A program made the translations under genes and the position numbers. Below are positions 14,001-26,300 of a stretch of DNA of 64,000 bases, piece after piece; the stretch's first letter is position 1, and the number at the start of each line of letters is the position of its first letter. Below the pieces are notes generated by a model. The model saw only the letters and a program-made list of their open reading frames with translations. It was not told where the DNA came from and did not search any database. Origin of the DNA: Hymenolepis diminuta (taxonomy: Eukaryota; Platyhelminthes; Cestoda; Cyclophyllidea; Hymenolepididae); the NCBI GenBank assembly GCA_900708905.1, contig CAADRB010000043.1, positions 913,926 to 977,925 on the forward strand, read 5' to 3'.

Positions 14001-15289
14001 TATAGCTGAACTAAAGTATCTCAAGAGAGATTTCATGATGTTGCACTTCAATGAAAAGAGCACTGAATAAAAATAACAATTATTTTCAATGGGATTACGG
14101 CACAAAACAGATAATAGACCTGATAGTAAGCCGATAAACAAAGCACAAAGCCGCGGAGTTGTTGTTGTTTAATATCAGGATGATCAATTCCCACCGGTTA
14201 TCCCAAAGTCGCCATCATCCTTATCAGTATACAGGTACGCGGCGTTCCTGGCAACTTGACAGTTATTTGGGACAAGGCTATTTTCAGACCACTGGCGTTT
14301 TGATTTCCAAACACTAACAATATGAGGACGACTCGTATTTACTGCAATTATGTCTTATCCCAGCATTATAATAGTACAAAGTTGCAAAAAAACTGTAAAT
14401 AAATGCTATTAAGTCAGTAGATGGCTAATATTAAATGATGGTTTGAGAGATAAAGCCGAAATTTAAACTCATTATCTGCCAATTAGGTATGATTCACAAC
14501 TAACAACACCGAACTGTAACTACTAATTTAAGTGTTTCTTGTGAGAAAACATTAAACATACAATTTTTACAATAAAATTTGAACTTACATGGAAAATATT
14601 TTGCAGAATTTTTTTGGAGACGAAAAAGACATAATCAACTGAGTCAAAATCGGGTTTGACAATCTCCTTAATGTCATTAGCTTCAGCAAGAATAACAGAA
14701 ATGCCCATTTTACTGGCGATTTCATATACACCAGTCTTGTCCTCAAACATGAGAAGGGAGAAGGCTTTGGTGGCTTTCACAGCCTGGGAAAAACTTTGCT
14801 TTACATAGGTTATTCGATTATTAACTTCATCGATCACAGCCGATTCTGGAGTGTTATCGGCTAGCAGATCCCGCACATCAATAAGAACCGTCTGTCATTT
14901 TAAATTGTGAAATGAGAATCCATTGTAAATGAATAGGGAGGGGAAATATAAAAAAGGTCTTCTAACTTACAGTCGGGACAGACAGAATAGAAGAAGGTCC
15001 AAGGTAGCCATATGCACAGATGTAAAAAAAATTCCTTGTTATGGTATCATTTAGTAGAACCGTAACAGGCACGAAAGATTTCTACAAAATTAAAAGAATA
15101 AAATACTCAGATTGTTAAAAAGTACTGTTGATGACGGTCAAATTACATTCAAACATTCCAGCAGCATAAGCAAATTGATTAGGAAGGAATATTTTGGACA
15201 ATGGAAAATTAACTTACAGATGCACAAATTCCATTAGAAAATAATATCAAAACCGTAACGATCCCACACACCTTCAAGAGACCAAGCAT
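5043..15289 (-). CDS. SPPL2: Signal peptide peptidase-like 2 (SPPL2-type) intramembrane aspartyl protease, 5' nine exons
   Basis: Intramembrane aspartyl protease of the presenilin/SPP family, expected in endosomal/lysosomal membranes, where SPPL2 enzymes cleave type II membrane stubs. Exons (minus): 15218-15289, 14971-15081, 14589-14891, 12298-12458, 10123-10253, 8039-8129, 6917-7030, 5195-5279, 5043-5117. All phases agree and give 381 codons. Exon 1 is a signal peptide (starts MLGLLKVCG). Residues ~30-160 form a PA-like luminal domain with an NDT glycosylation site at N35. Membrane spans start near 184, 236 and 260. The family pattern VYFFIAVF then ASAMS is at 260-276, WCVFRND at 320-326, and QDIIG at 334-338. 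The catalytic CYDVFFVF motif gives Asp369. The second catalytic motif (GxGD) and PAL motif are not seen, so the gene is partial here. SPPL2 rather than SPP or SPPL3 is inferred from the N-terminal PA-like domain. Confidence 0.87.
5118..5194 (-). other. 77-bp mini-intron of SPPL2
   Basis: Intron between the exon ending MSFK and the exon carrying the YD motif. It starts with the weak donor GTTCGC and ends in a good polypyrimidine tract and TTTTAG. Removing it leaves 11 residues between FK and YD, the same spacing as in vertebrate SPPL2A, which is the main reason to accept the weak donor. Confidence 0.75.
6180..6300 (-). mobile_element. LINE reverse transcriptase fragment (degraded)
   Basis: Minus-strand translation gives a 'KTPGIKIG' stretch followed by 'EISRL' and, after a frame change, 'DYPDSV'. 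This resembles the LINE reverse-transcriptase segment G-I-K-I-G ... L-R-Y-A-D-D that carries the catalytic YxDD box, with the box itself damaged. Only about 40 codons remain. It lies in SPPL2 intron 7, in the same orientation as the gene. The match is short, so this is tentative. Confidence 0.45.
6350..6480 (-). repeat. Repeat family C (tRNA-derived SINE), copy 1
   Basis: Shares the order 'gcgtttagccattc', a variable middle, then a 'caccaac..cgcacaagcaaac'-like block and 'taactaccatgtccat' with the copy at 17340-17490. Read on the minus strand the block corresponds to a tRNA-like pol III promoter head. Diverged and incomplete. Confidence 0.55.
9321..9655 (+). repeat. Dispersed repeat family A, copy 1
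   Basis: About 330 bp sharing successive blocks with copies at 20846, 32455, 39732 and 52650: 'gttaacggaaag..ataaatgaaagagg', 'atatttactaaatgggtag', 'ttcatgattcatcc', 'ctacgatgttcaatg' and a 'ggttgagaaagccaa' block. No coding potential seen. It lies in SPPL2 intron 5, antisense to the gene. No known class could be assigned. Confidence 0.7.
11286..11309 (+). repeat. Poly-C rich tract
   Basis: A run of ten or more C followed by TCCCCCTCC, unusual in this AT-rich surrounding. It lies inside SPPL2 intron 4, about 300 bp before family B copy 1. Confidence 0.8.
11575..12115 (+). repeat. Dispersed repeat family B, copy 1
   Basis: About 540 bp, pyrimidine-rich on the plus strand, similar from end to end to 57238-57700. 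Shared blocks include 'cagcttggcaattgttgga', a 'gatctcatcgccatgcacac' region, 'tcaactggatac', 'ccgacttcgatgtttc', 'ggtcctcctaac' and a terminal 'tttatagagat'. It contains two overlapping open stretches of about 115 codons without recognisable similarity; these look like by-products of the C/T-rich strand. It lies in SPPL2 intron 4, antisense to the gene. Confidence 0.75.
12459..14588 (-). other. SPPL2 intron 3
   Basis: A 2.1-kb intron between the PA-like domain exon and the first transmembrane exon. No gene or repeat recognised. It contains a more GC-rich patch at about 14150-14300 whose origin I could not identify. Confidence 0.7.
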
Positions 15290-18200
15290 CTTTCAAAAAT
15301 ACCGCTGTTAGGAGCTAGATCGATATTGACTTATGTAAACTATTTAAATAACCATGAAGTTTTTCCAAATGGATCAATTAATTACTGATGATCTATTTAT
15401 ACATTGTTTTTTAGACCAGAGTACAGTTTAGTGCATCAGCTCTTTCATTAACTTTTCAATAAACGAGATAATACTTATTTTCTATTTTACGCTGAACAAC
15501 TTAACCGTAGACAATCTTCATGAATGTCTTTTCTGTTATCGCATTCACGTATACTTACTCTTTCCAAATGTCAGCGAAATATAATGAAAAATCAATAATA
15601 ACAGGAACTGGAAAAAATTAAGTAAGATCCCTATCGATTATCAGATATTGCCATTGTCATATTATTTGAATAATCCCGCGAAACCATATAAATTTTTGTA
15701 AGGAACGCAGAATGATAATATTAACAAGGAAAGGAAAATTTTGACAAAACCAGGGGCAACATGAATTATCCCCATTTTATTGATAAATGGCAATTATATT
15801 TCTTAATCTTTCATTCTTCATTTTTATGTAGTCTTTACCCGAACTGCAGCTTCTTTTGGAAAAGTCAGCTGTCTTCTTGTATATCATAGCAGACTAGAAG
15901 TCTTGCAGAACAAATCAATTTAGAAAACTCAGTAAGATAACAACTTAGCATCGAAGCCAATAACCCACAGCAGAACACAGGGTACTTTATTGTAAACATG
16001 CGCGCAATAACGAAAGTAGACTCAGTAGGTGTAGACTCAAACAATTAGGCATAATTACAAGGTGTCTTTTATCATTGAAGAATTAAGAAGGAAATTGCGT
16101 TTTTGTTTATAGAAGATATGTTGGAAGCGTGGAAAAAAATTATTATTTCTTCCAGCACTTTTGTTAGCCATTTGATTGAATGCTAGCTTTGTAATAAGTT
16201 TGTTTTATTTTAACAGGAGTGATCTAGTACCTATTGACCTCATTAATGGATTATCTTCATCAACATTCAATATCATTGAAATATTTTTTTACGGGGAATA
16301 CTCATATATGATTTATCTGTACGCAGAGGAAATAAGGCGCCTTCCTGATATCATCGTTTTATAAAAACAATACTTATGTGTTCTCCCCAGAGGCGAAGAT
16401 TTTCAACGTCTTATTTTATTCGTTTTGATTGCACTTCTTCGAGTGAGAACCCCTCGACTTAGGAATCAACACCATCTTTCACGGTTGACTGCTCATGCTA
16501 CTTGATTGTTATTTGTCAACATGACTAATGGCAAATATTATATTAAATCTAATTAATCTCCACCATTATGATTATTTCTTACCTATGTCTTTTGACTACA
16601 TACATTTCATATGACTACCTGACTACACCTTATTTGAATTATTATTTCGGTTTTTAGAAGATTTAACATTTGTCATCACGTAGTAAAGTATGCGGTGTCT
16701 CGACATTCTAATTATTTAGTCCACTTAATTTGAAATGGATATATAGCTTTCAAAATTGCTCCTATCATTCACTCTTCTAGTAGAAAACCGGTACTTGGGT
16801 TCCCAAAGTAATTTCTCTAGTTGCAGATTTAAAATGGACAAACCCAAATACCAGAACAATGTAGAAGTTCGTAATATTAGATTATTTGTATTGTGCGTCA
16901 TTTAAATTAATAATATCAAGAAATTAGTTCCAATGAAAGAGAATTAAAGAGGAAGAAAATAAAGACAATTAATAGGGCAAATTCTTTTGGAAAAAATATC
17001 GTTTTCTTCTGCATGAGAGTAATATATACTAGAGAGAGAAGAAGACGAAAATTATAAATTCAGTATCGAACGCTTTCAAATTGCCTTCATGAGAAGAGAG
17101 AATATCCACTCAAAGAAAGGTGGATATCATTTTTAAATTCTTAATTTTACTTTTACAAATCATTTAAAGGTTAACAAGTTGAAGCATATGGTAGTAGCAC
17201 CACTCCCATCGGTCAAATTAGAGAGCCTTACTTTGTACGATTTAACTAGTTTTGAAACCAATATTTATCAACTTCTCAAGCTTGTAAGGGATCACAATAA
17301 TGACGTTCTACCATGAATTTCGTTAACTATAATTAACCAGTGCGTTTAGCCATTCGCTTCATCAGTTAACCATCAATGACAATTGCGCTCGTGATCCTTG
17401 ACTTAACAGACATGCACACTGACCACTGTGCCACAGGCGCAAGCAAGCAGACAACTTCGTAAATCGGCTACTCCAATATCCATGCTCACAGAAAGACTGT
17501 GCTGGGTCGAGCACACAGATTGAAATCAAATATCAACATATTGACTCACGCAGACCCCGTCCTAACTGTGATGTCTTTTTCACCTTCACTCATCGAACTG
17601 ACATGCAGGCAAATACTAATTTGTTCTACTTATTACTTTTCTGATTTCAGGCTATTTTGCTAATGCAACCTAAATAATGATTTTTTTCCTCCCCTCTATT
17701 TCACTCTCAAATTAAAATATAAATTTACCTCCATTACCTTCCATTTCTAAATATTTACGCTTTTTATCATTTCAATCTATAATCTTACTCTTCGAACCAA
17801 AATCATATTACCTTGATCCGTTCTCCTTCATATTTTAACTATCATTTCCCATTATGATATTCCTACGGCTAGAACAGGAAAACTAATCCTGAACTGATTC
17901 AAAACCTAATATAATTATCATCTTTACTTTCCTCCTGACTGGAAGGAGGCTAAAGGATAACAAACTGTTTGTTTCCATAAAATCATTTTTAAATTCAGTG
18001 TTTTCTTAGTTTTCAACTCTCGTCTCATTTTAATTTTGCCTAAATTTTAGCTTTTATCTTTAATTTTTATGGAGTTAAATCAATATTAAACTTCAATTTT
18101 TCGATTTAATAAAGTAATCCGTCCGTAAAGTACTTAATCACTTTCCTAAATTATGCCGTTAGTTAGTGGAGTTAATAATTCGTTGACTGATTACATAACT

Positions 18201-20351
18201 GCCGTTTTACTTCTGATATTTACTATCGCAAATTTTGGCTGCTACGGATTTATGCTGCTGTTGATTTATGGTGACTATAGCTTCCCAACAGATAGTTGTT
18301 AACGTGCAACCTGAGGAATGATCTTTAGTGTTGTGAGGAGACTTATCTTAGGTGAGCGGGGTCGTACATTATTTGGCTTTGATTGATTTAATGAGCTACC
18401 ATCCAGTCAAATGACTTTTAAGAAAGAATAAACACGCTTTTAAGTGCTTCCAGCTAGTATGGTAACTCTTATATTAGCCAAAAATGAAGATTAAATGAAA
18501 ATTGGTTTGTAATTTGGAACAAATTAGTTTGAAGAATATGAATTCATCTACACTAAGTGACTAGGTAAATATAAAAATAATTACGTAATGACTCGCATTA
18601 AATAAGCCTAACAGTAGGTATTATAGAAATGCCTCAATGTAGAGATTATTCGGTGGAGAGCATTTCTCGAGATTCGAGAATTCCTTTAAATAATCGGACA
18701 ATTATGTCTTTTCATTTCAGTTTCCCTTTTCTTATTCAAAGTTCTTTTACATAACTTAAAGGTAATCATTTTTAACTGTAAGCATGAACATGGTTGCATA
18801 TTTTAACAATATGAGACTGACGCAATAGAGATAATAGTCAGCTTTTATTTTGACGAAAATTGGAGAAGGTATCCATGGGAATGCTTTTGATTTTTGCAAT
18901 CTTAAAAGCCAAGACATTTACTAGAAAATTACGATGAAAACAAAATTAATTCATAAATAAGAGTGATCGTTTCATTTGAAAATAAAATTTTCAAGAAGGG
19001 GACTTAGTAGTAACATTTTTAAGGCATTTGCGAAAAATTTATTGAAATTGATATTTTAGCAAGCGATTAAACTTTCAGCCTATTTTATCCTATTAATTTT
19101 CAATTAGATGTTATTAACCAGCTTTGCTAATGGAATATTTTCGTCCTCACTTGGTCTGATTTAACCCTTTTAGTCTCAACTATTTTGGTTAGCAGCATGA
19201 AAAACTTGCCACTTAATTCATTTAAAATAGCAATGCAATGTCTCTCCTACTTCTAAATGAATAATTTCGGCTTTAAAATGTTAACGATGATGCCTTTAAA
19301 TAATAAATTAAAATTTAAACTAAATTTAGTCATTTACAATAGGAGTTTACTTTGCGCTGGGCAAAAGACCGAAAATTATTTTTTAAAAAATCGGGTGGTA
19401 AAATATTGTAATGAGATAATTAAGATTCTAAGCAAGTTTCTCTTTTACGCTGAGACGAAAATTGCCCTCAAAGTTTATTTAGTAATGCAGAAATCAGTTG
19501 ACATTTTAAGAGCAATAAAAAGAAATTAAAAAGGTTAATAAATCAGCATAAAATATGCATAGTATCTAATATTCAGAACTTTTTTATAATTAATTATTGG
19601 GAGGAGTTTTTTGAGGCAACTAAGTGTGCATACTTTTAGCATGGCTTATAATCATCTCCATAACCTTTGATAGTCTGCACTCCCCTTTGCAGACAAAAGT
19701 AACCAATGGTAAAACTTCATGTCTTACCGAGTGGTCGGTCTACTCTGTGGTTTACTTCGAGTTAGAAGTATTTAAAAGAAAGAGATTATAAGCGAGGAAT
19801 TCATAAAAAACTGGCTACCTTCCCACCAGTCGTCCCTTCATTGGTGGAAGCCGTCTTGACCTTAGTGTTCCTTCAGGTTATATATTGGATTGAATCTTAT
19901 TTTTGTAACGCCGATATTCCCATGGAAGAACATACGATTGTAAGTGCTTTCGATTTTTAAGAATGATAAAATTCTTTCAGTTAATAATTTCACATTTAAT
20001 TGAGATCTTATGATAGGTCTTGCTCTTGGTTTTGCTTAAAACGATTAAGCAAATTAAACCAACAGCTTTAGAGAAACAGAATTCACATTATGTGGTAAAT
20101 TGATAGCTTAAATAAAACAAAGTTAATTTATGCTTGAATATATATTATCTAATTTAAGACTAAATTAAAATTATTAAAGTGAAGAAAGAAAAAAGCATTT
20201 TAGTCAGCATACTTGAACCAGTTATAGCAGTTAAAGCGAGCCAATCACGTGGTTAAATATTGCGCTAAAACTGACCTTTGAACTTTGGACCTAATGTACT
20301 TGACGTCTAACAAAATGAACTTATACTATTGATTCTAATCTAAAATCAATC
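15290..20351. other. 5-kb spacer between the divergent SPPL2 and PDE1 genes
   Basis: Both flanking genes read outward, so their promoters must lie in this stretch unless further 5' non-coding exons exist. No coding region was supported; a 90-codon open stretch at 19257-19529 has AT-driven composition only. Contains a family C SINE at 17340-17490 and a perfect 8-bp inverted repeat at 17102-17127. Confidence 0.7.
17340..17490 (-). repeat. Repeat family C (tRNA-derived SINE), copy 2
   Basis: On the minus strand the sequence 'tggcacagtggtcagtg' fits the tRNA A-box pattern (TGGCnnAGTGG). A weak B-box-like 'aaggatcacgag' follows at tRNA-like spacing. Flanking blocks are shared with the copies at 6350 and 49430. 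This copy has the best A box of the three. Confidence 0.65.
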
Positions 20352-23300
20352 ATGGGGGATGAGACGAACTGGGAAGATGTGGTAAATTTATTTGTTAAAA
20401 CGAAACAAAGTATCAAAACACGTCTCGTTTCCTATTTATTTTGATTTTTTCACTCAAATTTTAAACAAACGGTCGCGGATTTGAAGTCGTTTCTTTTTCA
20501 AATATAAGCAGCAATTGTAGGTGAATTTATGTAAGCATTCATTTTAACCATGTAATTTTTGTCCATTTTTAGTCCAAGAATGTTTCCAGGGGGATCACAA
20601 AAGCTGTGTACGTATTCAAAAATCCTTTGAAAAGTCCTACCTTTTTTAAATTTGATTTATTTTACAACGAATTGGTAAAAAAGATTATTACTTTAAAAGT
20701 GAACGTTATTTACAGATTAGATGCAGATCGTGGATCACTGGTTGTATCTGGGGAAGCATCTGAGAGGTAGGCTGTTTATCCAATACTTTGTTATTGCTAT
20801 TGCTCACAGTAATTCAAAATAATTTTCTTGTCGTGGTAAGTAAATGAAATCGGTTAACAGAAAGCCCAATAAATGATAAAAGAGGGAGGTATCAAAAAAG
20901 ATACTGAGAAAAATGTCAAATTATCAATATGTCTTACTTCATTTGATGTTTGGGTTCGAGTTTTATCATATTTACTAAATAGGGAGTTCACGTTCCCAAA
21001 GTAAAATTTCATGATTTGGCTCCTGGATTGCGTAAACGCCTTTCTGCAATGTTCAGTGCTTTCTGACCAGCATTATTTAATCAAGAAAGATCGGTTTTGC
21101 CTCTTCACTAATTATCTATAATCTTACCTCCTGGCTAATAACATCATGTCGTAAGACCATTTTATTGATGTGAGGTAAGATCTGATTTTAGGGTATATTT
21201 CTGAAACACATCGGTGCATATTTAGGGGCAATCTTAGATGTTGAAAGACGCGCAAAAGACTTGAAAAATTGCTTAATAATCACGGTTTTTCATGTATAAC
21301 TAATATATTAATTTCTCCGTGATGAAATTGACACAATTTTGAATTTTCCAAAACTCTTTCTGTAATCTTTAGCGGGTTTAATTTACATGATTGAGTTTCT
21401 TTTTTTAGACTGAGAATACTGGTACAACAAGTGAAGGAAAACACAATTGATAAGGAGGATCTCATACATGCTCTTAACAAGATTTGCAGAATTGTTCAAA
21501 GCATTTACGTAGCCCAAAAACGGTACGGTTAACTATGGCAAGTATTTTTCATTAAATAAAACAATAAAAAATTATAGTTTGAACCGATTAAGGAACATCA
21601 AGATAACCTCTGCTAAAAATGTAATTTCAACATATTTTGTCTGTCTAAAAATAACTATTATTATTATTATTATCAATTAAAACGTCTGCTTTCTTCATTA
21701 TAGTAATCTATTCCATGTTAGCTATTAAATTTTCCAAATACTTTTGTAATTAAATACACATTTACATTAATCATGAATATGGTGTCGGTATATGCTAATT
21801 GGTAAAATCAAGACCTCGAGTTCGAACCCCAGTTACAAAACTGGAGAATTACACTGATTTATATTTTTGACAGCGAAGAATGCTATGCCACTTAATACTG
21901 GAAGCTCTTTTCTCAAAGGATAAACGATTTGAGCTTTCGGTTGCTGACTATGTTGTTCTCAACATTAAACTTCTCATTATAAAGCCCAACTCTAAATCGC
22001 ATAACTGGATATCCCATTTTACCCGAAGTTTAAAGTAGGGACAGAGACTAAATAAGTCATTTCGATAGATGCAAGTGTTGAACTTTGGTTTGAGCAGATT
22101 GTTTGTCAGAGAATGTGAACAGACTCCCGACGTAGTCTGAGGTCAGCCATTACATCCAGTATGGCATAAGGAAAGGATCATGGACAGCGAGAGGTGTTTG
22201 CGGACCAAAGAGGTTATCATCAACTTGACTAACGGAATCCGCCATTTCTAGGTTTTATCAAGATTTAGCGTGAGAATCACCAGTGAAAATGTATTGAAAA
22301 TTGATTTTGACAATGATTTGAAGAGCAATTAAGGTTCCTTTATGCATTGGTATTGCTTAAGACTCCCTTATTGGATTTCCCTTTTGAGTAGAGAGATTCT
22401 GGACAATGACAGCGAATTCAGTGATATACTGAACTCTTTCGACACCGAAGATGAAAGCCAGGAATCTGGAGGAAGAGTTGAAAGATCATCAGGGCTACGT
22501 GAACCCCGAGTTAACATGGTGTCAAAGGAGGTTCGGTCGTGGCTTGAAACGACCTTCACAAAACACATTAAGAGCAGCTCGCCCAAGCTTACGTTTAAAC
22601 AAGCTGCCATTAAAATCAAGGCGAGAATCAAATTACATAGGTAATGCGCCGTTTTATTTATTTATCTTCTTTTTAAAAGGAAATTTTGCCATTTGGAATG
22701 TTAGAAAGGAATTAAGCAAAGAATTTGCTATTTTTTCAAATACCTAAATGATACATATAATGAGTAGAGGTCAAATATAATTAATAATTAAGTTAGTTAA
22801 GATTATACAGATCAATTTAAAACGCTTATTGAGAACGAAATTGGTATTATCTTTTTAATCATAAGATGACACCATAACTTAACAAGTGGTCCAGTAAGAA
22901 ATAAGAGGAAGGATATAACAGAGTAGAAGAAGAGTACCTAAGCAAAGATTAGATATTACGAGATGCGCTGGAATTATTAATTTGTTCAAATTTTTTCTTA
23001 CTGAGAAACTTTTAATATACGATATCTTAATATTTGTATTCATTTTCGTATATCAGAGATAGACCCTTAAATTTCAGCATGAAATCATGTCCGCAGTGTT
23101 TAGAGTTTATTGATCAATTCAAGAAATAAAGTGTGTGTTCGCACTATCTTGATGGACCAATAGTCAAGTAGACCAAGCTTAGATATTTTAATAAACCTGA
23201 GCCCACTAGAATTTATACGAGGAAAATTAATGTAAACCAAATATTTAGTTTATTAAAGGCAAGGCTATAAAGGGTTTTAAAAGGCTATGAAAATATAATC

Positions 23301-26300
23301 TTTCAATAATCAGTATGTATATTAGCCAACTTCCTATTTTCTTTTTCAGTAAATAGCAATTCTTTAGCAACCTTATTGCATGGGTTATATAGAATCGCCA
23401 ACTTATACTAGAAATGAGTTTTATCAGCAAATGGAAATTGTTAATAAAAAATTAGTTAAATTTGAAAATAAGGGTTGATTAAACACAGCCGTTTTAAAAT
23501 AAAACTTGATTGTTTATTTTTATGATTTGAATTCCTTACACATTAAGGAAGTTACCGGTCAAATAGAAAGAAATAGAAAGACTCCGTTAAGATTTGAAGA
23601 ATAAAAGATTCGAATACGATACATATGATTGTACAGTATACAATTCATAGCAGTTAAAGAAGGTAATGCTTTTCTCAACTTTTCTGACTTGTTATTAAAA
23701 TGAATTTTTTGAGATTTGGGCATCGTGCAATCCACCAAAATCATCAAGATACACTAGCGTCTAGTCCGGTAACTGTTCTACTTCAAATAGAGACGATTTT
23801 TGTGACTCCTAAACACATAAAGGAACAATTTTCCTAAAAGTTCACCTTGTACCATTCGAAAAATGGAGATTATGCATGGCAAGATATTTAGATAGCTTCG
23901 AAATAATAAAAAGGAGAATTAAATTTTTCCACCTTAAAGTTTGCTGTCTAAAATAATATTTTTTTTAAAGCTTAAAAAAATAAAGATAATTATGGATTTT
24001 AATAAACATTTATCACCTGAATAAATCAGTTAGAAGCAATTAGAAAATGACTTAAAGGGGATCTTGTTGACAATTTTTGACTTTAAGTATTGTTGCTATA
24101 TTTATTTGATTTAAGCAAATCAATTTTTTTTTGTTTTTTACGTGTTCACTTAAAAGTTTAAGAAAGTAAACGCTTTCGGTCTGGTTTGAATAAATTATTT
24201 CGAATATACGAATATAATGAATACTAATTTAGACCGTTAATTGATGAATCTCTTACTAATAGGTATTTAAAAAGTCACAATAAGTCGTCAAGGAAGTGTA
24301 AGATCTGCCTTAAACTTTAAAAACTTACCGAATTTTTTATTAAAATTCAAAATTATACAGCTCTGGGAGAAGAATAAAGTATAGTAAAACGCCGAAAGCA
24401 TGCCCTAAGAGAATATAATTATTTCAGTTGAGTGCATATATATTTATGAAAATCCAAATATAGGTTAAAGAAAATTTCTAAATTACTTTTCTTGAAGATT
24501 ACTATGGGCAGCGTTGTTTTAGTTTAGGCAGATAAAGTTTCTATCTGAAATGAGATCGAAATTGTAACGGGTTGGAAGAGAGCACATCTTTACTAAATCA
24601 CAACTTAGTATATCGTATCAATTAAACTAGCCTGGCATCAAATGAGATATATTTAATGTAAGAGTAGATTAGACCTTAGTCACAGCATGTCTTAAGCGGT
24701 TTGTCATGTGGATAAAACAAAATTACCTCAAATAATTTCAAAATAGATTAAGAGTGGAGAATAAAATGTGAGCATTAAGGAATGGACGCTGTTTAGGACG
24801 CGAATTTATCAAAAACGCAAATATAATCCATCATTCATTTACTGATTGCTGATGTACGTGCATTTGTAGTGGCCTTATAAATTCACCTATTAAGTAACTG
24901 CGCGCAAAATGTTGCAATTTTAAATATTATTGTTGCGTTTCGGTGTTAAAAACCATGTAATGAAAGATAACCTTTGGGAAAAACCCTGTGCATGGAAGGT
25001 AAGTTTTACGCTTATAATGTATCTTAAGAAAATTGTCAATATTTTTTAATTTTCTCTATAAAATAACCAATAAATTGTCCATCGAAATACCTCTCAGTTT
25101 AATATTGAAGATTTTCTAACTATTAGAAACAATAATTTTTCTTCTCTCTTTTGCTCTCATTGAATTATGTAGTCCCAATAATAGTATGCGTTGTAATAAA
25201 AATGTCCACTCTCGTCTCAGCATCGTAATATGTTCACAATTAATGTTATATAATCTTAAACGTTTGATAATAACTCAAAAAAGTTCTCAAATGCGTTAAA
25301 TGAACAAACCTCGGGTCATCGTCAGTTGAAATATAACATTTCCCAGTCGATTTAAAGAATCGGTCTTAAAGGGCCAATTATAAATTTTACGTCTACGGCG
25401 TAAAGACTAATGTTTACGTCTGCCAAATCGGAGGTTATTAGATCGAAGCTCATCAGCTCACATCCAATGATGTAGATGACTGAGAGCACTGGTGAATTCT
25501 AGAAAGCGAGGGGAAGGTATTTCAGATTTTCAACAGTGCAGCTTCAGACTAATTTCTCTCTTTCCAAGACTCTTTTTATAATATCTCTTATGAAATTTGG
25601 GTGTTTCCGTGTGGAGAAGTTTAAATAATTTTGTTTTTCAATACAAATAATATTATTAATGATATAATTTCTTTCAAGATCTTTCGATTTCTGTTGAGAA
25701 AAATTTCATGAGACTTTATTTATCACAAAATGTGAACTTGCAAATCGTGCGATTTAAGCCATACTGATTAAACATTTTGCATTAGTATAAAAATTCAAGC
25801 TTTCTAAAACAAAATTTTGAAAGTTATTAAAATAATTTAAAGTTTATTTTAATTTGAATAATCTAGGTGATGTTGAAATAATCAGTAATTTTCGCATTGG
25901 TCACTCCATCTTCATTTTCTCTAAAGTCAACCAAACCCTAGACCGCTCTGGGAGAAGATAAAGTATAGTAAAACGTCCTAATCCCAAATAATACATCTGA
26001 GCAAAATAAAACAAATTTACTCACGACGATTGGACGTTTTTTCCCATTTAATTTCATATGACATGAGTTTGCTTACAAAACCGATCATAATTCACAACAT
26101 GACCATTGATCAATGACTCTCGTGTTTCTGTATATAATGTATCTTCTCTGTAAAAGATGACAAATTTAGCCACCATAATAATAATTATTTTGCCGCATAG
26201 TGCACGACAGGATTAAAGAGTTATCCGCTGTAACAAGATAGGACAATAAAGGCTCACTAGATATTTAACTGTATGGAATAAAGTGAGCAACTACATGATA

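Noticed and set aside
19257..19529. 90-codon open stretch on the plus strand
   Set aside because: Lys/Asn/Leu-rich translation of AT-rich spacer; no homology, no splice or polyA context.
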